Assembly: GCA_013178225.1 (NCBI GenBank)
Contig: JABLXE010000020.1
Span: 1 to 58,294 of the forward strand
DNA: 58,294 nt
Direction: 5' to 3'
Source of the DNA: Methanotrichaceae archaeon
GTDB taxonomy: Archaea; Halobacteriota; Methanosarcinia; Methanotrichales; Methanotrichaceae
Shown: piece after piece, positions 51,578 through 58,294 of the stretch
How the letters are laid out: each line of letters opens with the position of its first letter
How positions within the stretch are numbered: the stretch's first letter is position 1
Program-made: the position numbers and the translations under genes
Notes under the pieces: model-generated
What the model saw: the letters and a program-made list of their open reading frames with translations, nothing else
Told to the model about the DNA's origin: nothing
Database searches by the model: none

Positions 51578-53272
51578 GTGAACCCTAAAGAACAGACTAA
51601 CGGTATCGATAAACTTCTTACAGGTGTACCTGGCTTCGATGAGATAACAAATGGTGGCATACCTAAAGGCCGCACTACACTCATCCAGGGTGAAGCAGGT
51701 TCGGGCAAGACCGTCTTTGCCCTGCAAACGCTAGTAAACGGAGCACGTATGCTTGGCGAAGCAGGGATCTTTGTGGCTTTCGAAGAGAACTCGCGACAGA
51801 TAACCGAAAATGCTGCAACTTTCGGCTGGGATCTTCCTGCTCTGGAAAAGGAAAAACTGTTCTTTCTCGACGCCCGCATGTCTCCTGACATGGTCATGTC
51901 CGGCGGATTCGATCTGAACGGTATGCTGGCCAGCATAGTCTCCAAGGCCGAAGAGATCGGAGCCACCCGGGTAGTCTTTGATTCAATCGACGTGCTTCTG
52001 ACTTTGCTGGACGATCCGGTAGCAAAGCGTCGGGAGCTTTACCGGATTCGGGATTGGCTCTCGGAGACCGGGCTCACCGGAATCATGACCCTCCGGGCAA
52101 GCAATGATACGAAATATATCGAAGACTACGGTTTCATGCAGTTTATGGCCGATTGCGTCATAGTCCTGAATCATAGCCTGGTGGACCATGTTTCGCTGAG
52201 AGGAGCCCGGATTGCAAAATACAGAGGTTCGCAGTTCTCTGAGAACGAATTTCCGATGATTATAGGTCCGCGAGGCATAGAGATCGCCAAAATGGATCTG
52301 TCCGAGCCGGACTATGAGGTATTCACGGAGAGGGTGTCAACAGGCGTAGAACGCCTGGATGCCATGCTGAATGGGGGCTATCTTAGGGGCAGCAGCATAT
52401 TGATAACCGGTGCTCCCGGCACAGCCAAATCCTCGCTGGCAGGGACCTTCATAGAGGCGGCCTGCAAACGGGCTGAGAAGGCTCTATATGTGAGCTTCGA
52501 TGAATCCGCCAATGAAATTATCAGAAACATGACCTCCATAAACATCCATCTGCTGCCTTATGTCAGGTCGGGTATCCTGAGAATGTACTCCGCCCGAACC
52601 GAGTCCCGAAGCGCGGAGGAGCATCTGATTAACATCAGGAAGGTGATCGAAGAGCAGCAGCCCGGGTGCATGGTCGTAGATCCGTTATCGGCCATGGTCA
52701 AGGCCGGCGGGCACATAACCGCTCTGGGAGTGGCCCAGAGGCTGATCCATCTGGCCAAGAGCAAAGGCATGACCCTGCTCTGTACCAGCCTTCTCGAATT
52801 TCGAGGCGAACCCTTCTCTGAGGCTACAGAGATCAGGATCTCCACCGTTGCCGATACCTGGATCAACCTGTCCTATATTGCCAAGGGCGGTGAGCGGAAC
52901 AGGGCTCTATCCATAGTCAAATCCCGGGGCACGAGGCACTCCAACCAGGTCCGGGAGATGATTCTAAGCGACGAGGGCATCACATTGGCAGACGTCTATA
53001 CCGCAGGAGGCGAAGTCCTCATGGGAACTCTGCGCTGGGAGCGAGAGAAAGCCGAGAGACGGGCAGAGGAGCAGAGGCAGATGGATGCCGAGCGCAAGAG
53101 GATAGAGCTGGAGTTAGCCGATTCCGAGATCAACGCCAGGATACAATCCCTGAAAAGAGAGCTGGAGGCCAACAGGACCGAGTTAAAACGCCTCTCCGTA
53201 GACGAAGCGGCCTATGAAAGGGATGAGACTCAGAGGCTAGCAGATCTGCAGGGCCTGCGCAGGGCGGATTGA
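51578..53272 (+). CDS. kaiC: KaiC-like double RecA ATPase
   Basis: The 564-residue protein has two RecA/KaiC domains and a C-terminal coiled coil. Domain 1 has Walker A GEAGSGKT (38-45) and Walker B VVFDSID. Domain 2 has GAPGTAKSS (278-286), in which the usual Gly before Lys is Ala. The segment EIRISTVADTW at about 418-428 aligns with the cyanobacterial KaiC phosphosite segment ISTITDT, with the Ser-Thr pair kept (S422, T423), so autophosphorylation is possible. The coiled coil (from about 490) is absent in cyanobacterial KaiC and may bind partners. The start is GTG 51578 behind ggag. It is the first gene of a three-gene unit with kaiB and a hybrid kinase. Confidence 0.88.
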   Translation: MNPKEQTNGIDKLLTGVPGFDEITNGGIPKGRTTLIQGEAGSGKTVFALQTLVNGARMLGEAGIFVAFEENSRQITENAATFGWDLPALEKEKLFFLDARMSPDMVMSGGFDLNGMLASIVSKAEEIGATRVVFDSIDVLLTLLDDPVAKRRELYRIRDWLSETGLTGIMTLRASNDTKYIEDYGFMQFMADCVIVLNHSLVDHVSLRGARIAKYRGSQFSENEFPMIIGPRGIEIAKMDLSEPDYEVFTERVSTGVERLDAMLNGGYLRGSSILITGAPGTAKSSLAGTFIEAACKRAEKALYVSFDESANEIIRNMTSINIHLLPYVRSGILRMYSARTESRSAEEHLINIRKVIEEQQPGCMVVDPLSAMVKAGGHITALGVAQRLIHLAKSKGMTLLCTSLLEFRGEPFSEATEIRISTVADTWINLSYIAKGGERNRALSIVKSRGTRHSNQVREMILSDEGITLADVYTAGGEVLMGTLRWEREKAERRAEEQRQMDAERKRIELELADSEINARIQSLKRELEANRTELKRLSVDEAAYERDETQRLADLQGLRRAD

Positions 53273-53287
53273 GCGGCGGTGGCTTAA

Positions 53288-53578
53288 ATGAATTGCGAGA
53301 ATGGATCAATTGCTCTGAAGCTGTACGTTGCGAGCGGCACTCCCAATTCCGTCCTGGCTCTGCGGAATCTTCAAACCATCATAGATGATTTTCTTCAAGG
53401 CCATCACACCCTGGAGATAATTGACGTGTTCAAAGAGCCTTCGAGGGCTATCGCCGATGGGATTCTGGTTACACCTTCTTTGGTCAAGTTATCCCCTCCG
53501 CCCAGGATAAGCATAATTGGAAACCTCAGCGACCGAGAAGCAGTGCTCGTTGCACTGGACCTGGGGGAACCGAGATGA
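53288..53578 (+). CDS. kaiB: KaiB-like protein
   Basis: The 96-residue protein has the KaiB thioredoxin-like pattern: [20 protein letters not shown] at the start, then [20 protein letters not shown] and [20 protein letters not shown] with the conserved cis-proline region and the G-N/D-L/F motif. KaiB binds KaiC and changes fold in cyanobacteria. It sits 15 bases after kaiC and overlaps the kinase gene (ATGA), which argues for a joint function. KaiA is absent from the window, as is normal outside cyanobacteria. Confidence 0.88.
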   Translation: MNCENGSIALKLYVASGTPNSVLALRNLQTIIDDFLQGHHTLEIIDVFKEPSRAIADGILVTPSLVKLSPPPRISIIGNLSDREAVLVALDLGEPR

Positions 53579-56500
53579 TTGAAGAGAACATGCCCGCCAA
53601 CATCGAAGAGCTGATCAGGCGGCTTTCCGAGATAGAGGATGCTATTAGAGAATCCGTTTCGGATCAGGTGGATGTACTGGTTGATCCCCGGACCGGTGCG
53701 CCCCTGCTGCTCAGGCATGCCCAGAAGGCTTTGATTGCAGCAAAGGAAAATCTTGAGGCCCAGGTCCAGGAGAGAACGGCAGAGCTTGAGAAGACGGTTG
53801 AGGATCTCAAAAAAATCACTGGACGCTATGAGCTGGTCATTGCCGGCTCTTACGCGGCCATCTGGGACTGGGACGTGCCCAACAACAGGGTCATGTTCTC
53901 CCCGCAGTGGAAGGCGATGCGCGGCTATGCCGAGCATGAGGTGAGCGACAGCGAGGAGGAATGGAGCCGCAGCATCCACCCGGAGGATAAACCACGCGTT
54001 CTCGCTGCAGTAGAAGCTCATTTTGCGGGATTAACGCCGGTCTTTGCCGAGGAGTATCGCATTAAATGCAAGGACGGCTCGTGGAAATGGATCTTTGACC
54101 GTGGGATTGCCCAGCGCGATGCTGAGGGACGAATAGTCCGCATGGCCGGGTCAGAAGAGGATATAACCGATCGCAAGTGCCTGGAGAAAAAGCTCATTGA
54201 CGCTGTGCAAAAAGCAGAAGCTCGTGCTGAGGAAGCGGAGGAAGGAAAATCCATACTAAATGCTCTGCTGGAGTACATCCCAGAGGGGATTACTATCGCT
54301 AGTGCCCCCGATGTCACCACCCGGGCTACCAGCAGGTATGGCGATGAAATCCTTGCACGTGATTGGAATGAGCTCAAAGGTCTCTCGATGGAGAGCTGGC
54401 TGTCGAAGATAGAACATTACCTGAGCGATGGCACTACACTGGCTGGACCAGAAGACCTCCCGCTCTGGCGAGCGGTGAAATACGGCGAGACGGTCATCGG
54501 GGAGGAGCTGAACCTTAGGAGACCTAACGGAGACTTTCTCTCGGTTCTCTGCAATGCAGGACCCATCCTGGACAAGGGGGGGAAGATCGTAGGCGGAATT
54601 GTGGCCTGGAGGGATATCACTGAGCGAAAAAAGCTGAAAGAGGAATTAAAGCGGAACAGCGAACGTTTCAGGATACTGTCGGATACTTCCAGCCGTTTGC
54701 TTGCGAGCGATAATCCACAGGAGATCGTGGAAGAGCTGTGCTATAAATTGATGGCCTTCCTGGATTGTCATGCTTTCTTCAATTATATCGTTGATGAGGA
54801 AAAGGGACGTTTGCACCTGAATGCCTTGGCGGGCGTGCCTGATGAAGCCGCTAGGGAGATCGAGTGGCTGGATTATGGCGTTGCGCTATGTGGTTGTGCG
54901 GCACGAGATGGCTGCAGAATCATAGCTGAGAATATCCCCGATACGTCCGATCCACGGACGGAGCTGGTGAAATCCTTCGGAATAAAGGCCTATGCCTGCC
55001 ATCCGCTAATAGCTGAGGGTCATGTGATCGGGACGCTCTCATTTGGCACTCGTTCCAGAATCGAATTTAGCGACGATGATCTGGCAATGATGAAGGCGGT
55101 GGCGGATCAGGTCGCCATTGCCATGGCTCGAACCAAGGCCAAAAAGGCACTGCAGAAGGCTCACGATGATTTGGAGCAGAAAGTGCAAGATCGGACTGCA
55201 GAACTTCTACAGGCCAAAGAGGCTGCAGAAGCCGCAGTCACGGTCAAATCGCAGTTCATGGCCAATATGTCGCACGAGCTGAGAACGCCCATGAACGCAG
55301 TGATCGGCATGACCAGCCTGCTGCTGATGGAAGATCTGACCGACGAGCAGAAGGACTACGTGGAGACCATCCGCAGCGGAGGCGAAGCGATGATGACCCT
55401 CATCAACGAGGTGCTAGACTTCTCCCGAATTGAACGGGAGAAGCTGGAGTTGGAAGTCCATCCTTTCGATCTGCGCCAGCTGATTGAAGAGGCATTGGAT
55501 CTGGTGGCCCACCAGGCAGCAAAAAAGGGTCTGGAGCTAGTCTACGTTTTTGAGAAATCTGCTCCTGAGGCTGTCGTAAGCGACCCAGCCAGGCTGCGAC
55601 AGGTGCTCGGCAACCTGCTCGGCAATGCTGTGAAGTTCACCGATCGGGGAAGTGTGTTGCTCTCCGTTTCCGGAACCGACGAAGAGGTCCACTTTGCAGT
55701 CCAAGATACGGGCATAGGCATTCCCCAGGGGCAGATGCACCGCCTCTTCCAGCCTTTCAGTCAGTTGAACATGTCCATTTCGCGGGGCTATGACGGAGCA
55801 GGTTTGGGTCTGGCGATCTGCAAAAAGCTGGTCGAGCTGCTGGGCGGCCGGATCTGGGTGGCAAGCGAGGTTGGGCAGGGAAGCACATTTTTCTTCACTA
55901 TCAGGGCTAAAGAGGCTCCTGCCGAGCCTAAGCCTTTCCTGGTTTCCTCCCAGCCGCTGCTCCAGGGCAAGACCGTCCTGATTGTGGCCCCCAGCCTGAT
56001 CGTCAGGCGAATATTGGGGCATCAGGCTCATCTCTGGGGCATGACACCTCTTCTGGCAGAATCTGCCCAGGAAACATACCGGCTTCTCCTATCCGCAAGA
56101 TCATTTGACCTGGTTGTAGCAGATTTTAGTACACCTGACGCCGATTCCATGTCAACAGAGATCCGTGGATTCAATGAAGATCTGCCGCAGGTGGTCCTGT
56201 TATCTGCGGGCCAGAAGGTCCCTTCGGATATCTCGGACACTGTTGTAAGAAAGCCCCTCAAGCCAGCCGATTTACACAAGGCCCTAATTGAAGTGCTTTC
56301 AGAGCGGGAACAGGAGCCTGCCGAAATGGGTGAACTCTGGGATGAGAGCGAGTATAGCTCTTTGCGTATCCTGCTGGCAGAAGACAACATCTCCAACCAG
56401 AAGATGACCCTATTGATGCTCAAGAAGCTGGGCTACCGTGCCGATGCGGTGACCAATGGAGAGGAAGCTCTGCAGTCCCTGGAAAGGCAGCCCTATGATA

Positions 56501-56745
56501 TAATTCTCATGGATGTGAAGATGCCGGTGATGAACGGCCTGGAAGCTACCAGGGCCATACGCAAGAGATGGCCGGAGAACGGTCCAAAGATCATAGCCCT
56601 GACCGCCTACGCGCTGCCGGGCGATGAAAAGAGGTGCCTGGCTGCCGGCATGGATGCATACCTGAGCAAACCAGTGCAGATGTACGATCTGGCGGAGATG
56701 CTCAGCAATTTCAAGCAGATTCGCTCGTTGCAGGTTGAGCCATAA
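53575..56745 (+). CDS. hybrid sensor histidine kinase with two receiver-like domains
   Basis: The 1056-residue soluble protein has, in order: a coiled-coil N-terminus (1-80), two PAS domains (about 85-200 and 220-350), a GAF domain (about 370-520), the dimerisation helix with phosphorylatable H567 ([19 protein letters not shown]), an ATPase domain (to about 790), a degenerate receiver lacking the first acidic pair, and a full receiver with D980 ([13 protein letters not shown]). It has no membrane segment, so it senses an internal signal. Overlap with kaiB suggests it is the output or input kinase of the KaiBC unit. No separate response regulator is in the window. Confidence 0.92.
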   Translation: MIEENMPANIEELIRRLSEIEDAIRESVSDQVDVLVDPRTGAPLLLRHAQKALIAAKENLEAQVQERTAELEKTVEDLKKITGRYELVIAGSYAAIWDWDVPNNRVMFSPQWKAMRGYAEHEVSDSEEEWSRSIHPEDKPRVLAAVEAHFAGLTPVFAEEYRIKCKDGSWKWIFDRGIAQRDAEGRIVRMAGSEEDITDRKCLEKKLIDAVQKAEARAEEAEEGKSILNALLEYIPEGITIASAPDVTTRATSRYGDEILARDWNELKGLSMESWLSKIEHYLSDGTTLAGPEDLPLWRAVKYGETVIGEELNLRRPNGDFLSVLCNAGPILDKGGKIVGGIVAWRDITERKKLKEELKRNSERFRILSDTSSRLLASDNPQEIVEELCYKLMAFLDCHAFFNYIVDEEKGRLHLNALAGVPDEAAREIEWLDYGVALCGCAARDGCRIIAENIPDTSDPRTELVKSFGIKAYACHPLIAEGHVIGTLSFGTRSRIEFSDDDLAMMKAVADQVAIAMARTKAKKALQKAHDDLEQKVQDRTAELLQAKEAAEAAVTVKSQFMANMSHELRTPMNAVIGMTSLLLMEDLTDEQKDYVETIRSGGEAMMTLINEVLDFSRIEREKLELEVHPFDLRQLIEEALDLVAHQAAKKGLELVYVFEKSAPEAVVSDPARLRQVLGNLLGNAVKFTDRGSVLLSVSGTDEEVHFAVQDTGIGIPQGQMHRLFQPFSQLNMSISRGYDGAGLGLAICKKLVELLGGRIWVASEVGQGSTFFFTIRAKEAPAEPKPFLVSSQPLLQGKTVLIVAPSLIVRRILGHQAHLWGMTPLLAESAQETYRLLLSARSFDLVVADFSTPDADSMSTEIRGFNEDLPQVVLLSAGQKVPSDISDTVVRKPLKPADLHKALIEVLSEREQEPAEMGELWDESEYSSLRILLAEDNISNQKMTLLMLKKLGYRADAVTNGEEALQSLERQPYDIILMDVKMPVMNGLEATRAIRKRWPENGPKIIALTAYALPGDEKRCLAAGMDAYLSKPVQMYDLAEMLSNFKQIRSLQVEP

Positions 56746-57465
56746 AGCCGTAACTAACTAAAAGATCGATGCTTGATCAGCCAATGGGCTGTCTGGGACC
56801 AGCAACGTCCGCCAATTCTAAATAGTTATAAGTGATAGTATGGATCGAGGCACGGATTGAGATTAGACCGTCACCGATCGAGAAACGGTCGAATGATGAC
56901 GGGTTCCTGTTAAAAGGGCGCTGAGAAAAATGGCCGGCGCTGATTTCGCCTGTGCCTCACTTGGCTTTTAAGGAGAATAATTGCTCCGAGAGTTGCTTTG
57001 CTTTTCTTCGTCCAACCTTTGGATTGAACTTAATTAGGAGCCAGAAACTTATCAAGCCAAAACTAGCCGGAGATTTATATATATGAATAAATCCGACTTA
57101 AAAACTTGGGTCCAAGATTTCCGACCTGGTGATCTCGGATGCCAATTGGTACTTAGCCGAAAACCTGACAGATTATTAAATTATATAACTCATGCTGCTC
57201 AAAAAGGTTGTTTTAAGGGGGGCCATCCGATTTATGTGCGGGCGATACGGCGAATTGCTGCAAATGCGTGGGAAGTGAAACAATCATCCACTTCCAATGC
57301 AGTCATCACTTCGGGTGGGGGCGGCGGGCAAGGATCTACTGTCATCCACAGGATTCAGATGTTAATTTATTGGCCGATTCGATGATAAAAGAGCTGGAAG
57401 AATCTTAAGCCTGCGATTCTTCCGAATAATATAATCTCCTTTTATACTATTACTCAACTTCCGAC
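56746..57465. other. gene-poor stretch with one weak open frame
   Basis: The plus-strand frame 57083-57385 (100 codons, MNKSDLKTWVQDFRPGDLGC) follows a TATA-like tttatatatatg, but it lacks a ribosome-binding site and ends in a low-quality Gly-rich segment. I regard it as a possible relic only. A stretch with gatga and ctga boxes near 56893-56925 was considered as a C/D RNA and rejected. Confidence 0.4.
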
Positions 57466-58190
57466 TTAGGGCCAGTATAGTCCGGATCCTAAGAGCCATT
57501 CATCATTTACCTTCGTCACATACACCAGTTTGAGCTCCGGGGTCCAATTCTCTGCAGGATCAGGGAGAATGCCGTAAACGAATCCATCACCTCTCTTTGC
57601 CGTATCGGAAAACTCCTGAATTACGTACACGCCATTGGGATCTTGGTACTGATTGATGTTGGTCCCAATCTGATCAGGATATAACGGCATAGCCAACCGC
57701 TCCCCGTCGAAGTCATCGGCGAAGATGTATCGATCTCCTTTAACAAATTCTCCATTTCTATCATTAAAGGCTTTCAGGGACTCATCTTTGGTATGGTTCA
57801 AGGCAAAATCTCTAGCACTTTCTACAAAAGCTACAAGATCTTCTCTGGATTCATTGCTGAAGATAGGAGCAGAGCCAGGCAGATACATGCCCGATGCCAG
57901 CCACAATTCTTCGTCTACTTTGAGAACATAGGTCAACTTAAGCTCTTCTACATTAGAATGCGCAGGATTGGGCCAAATGTAATATGTGAATCCGCCTCCC
58001 CTTATGGCCATATCGAGCATGTTCCTGACCTGAGCAACGCCATTAGAATCGGTCACATTGAGTACATTTTCGCCTATTCCTTCGGGCTGATACGGATGGG
58101 CCAAGCGTGTCCCATTGAAGTCGTAGGCAATTATGTAGAGTTCTCCTTTCGAGAACTTCCCATTGGGAGGCAGTGTGCCGAATCTTCTGT
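57466..58190 (-). pseudogene. exported double-Cache protein, N-terminus lost
   Basis: Two tandem Cache units are visible: FSKGELYIIAYDFNGTRLAH with RGGGFTYYIWPNPAHSNVEE, and FVKGDRYIFADDFDGERLAM with RGDGFVYGILPDPAENWTPE. Each ends in a W/L-L-x-S-G-x-Y-x-P strand. The frame runs upstream of the first Met (58104) to a TAG at about 58192 without any start or signal peptide. Between this stop and the TATA box at about 58236 there is room for only a few codons. So the signal peptide and start were probably lost by deletion and frameshift. If translation from an internal Met occurs, the product would not be exported. Confidence 0.6.
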
Positions 58191-58230
58191 AATTTGAATG
58201 GCCCTACAATCCCAAGTCTCATTCTATATC

Positions 58231-58246
58231 CATATATAAGTACTTT
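58231..58246 (-). promoter_or_regulatory. TATA box upstream of the double-Cache pseudogene
   Basis: On the minus strand the sequence is gtacttatatatggat, a good archaeal TATA element. A transcript would start near 58210, next to an ATG at about 58212 that opens a frame different from the Cache frame. This fits a gene whose 5' end is damaged while its promoter remains. Confidence 0.4.
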
Positions 58247-58294
58247 CTAGTCGTCATCCATTCTTCATTTATATCTATCAGTATCGATACTCCT

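Noticed and set aside
56893-56925. Possible C/D box RNA (atgatga … ctga)
   Set aside because: Only one C-like and one D-like box are seen about 30 bases apart. The internal boxes and terminal stem are missing.
57083-57385. 100-codon plus-strand frame
   Set aside because: A TATA-like string precedes it, but there is no ribosome-binding site, and the C-terminal third is Gly/Ser-rich and does not look folded.

Overview
The window is chromosomal DNA from a methanogenic archaeon. It most resembles a Methanothrix (Methanosaeta)-like member of the Methanosarcinales. Seen in the sequence: TATA-type promoters, short or absent leaders, a cysteate synthase gene (coenzyme M synthesis), a secreted FmdE-domain protein, a KaiC/KaiB module, split purL/purQ/purS genes, and many exported proteins without bacterial-type anchors. 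The genus is inferred from gene content and the mid-range GC of the core genes; no marker gene fixes it.

Layout. 1-4035: an accessory, relic-rich stretch with two exported proteins and a diverged, apparently non-coding repeat pair. 4036-9504: housekeeping-type single genes (MBL hydrolase, exported FmdE protein, HAD hydrolase, small-molecule kinase, SemiSWEET, DUF2284). 9577-12351: a broken vapBC pair, one small exported protein and three tandem exported paralogues. 12431-16432: a regulator divergent from a tightly coupled four-gene operon: cysteate synthase, soluble ABC ATPase, HypB-like GTPase and Fe-S protein. This operon is the best candidate for an undescribed system. 16744-18392: an AT-rich PIN gene and a substrate-binding-protein fragment. 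18408-30662: exported sensor, transporters, C39 protease-like protein, MscS channel, DUF1428/RibD pair, DUF1269 protein, an archaeal pentameric ligand-gated ion channel and Hsp20. 31019-36928: UbiB-type kinase, the purL-purQ-purS operon (with a duplicated PurS), a small zinc protein and tRNA-Leu(CAA).

37432-47123 is accessory DNA next to the tRNA. It holds a TIR-ATPase defence-type protein, then a one-directional stack of about eleven mostly unknown small genes around a DHH phosphoesterase, which looks like part of an integrated virus or plasmid. The stack ends in an IS21-family element (44926-47123). The right end of the IS lies inside the first codons of atpB. What follows (atpB-atpE-atpF-atpA-atpG) is the distal part of an N-type F1Fo ATPase operon. 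The genes that normally precede it (atpD, atpC and the small membrane subunits) are absent from the window. No target duplication flanks the IS, so an IS-mediated rearrangement or deletion is likely.

51578-56745 is a kaiC-kaiB-hybrid histidine kinase operon. The window ends in a decayed two-Cache-domain exported protein. Several intergenic stretches hold decayed genes, short tandem repeats and two strong palindromes that may be an IS200/IS605-type non-autonomous element. All functional calls rest on reading translated sequence and recalled family features; no database search was run.
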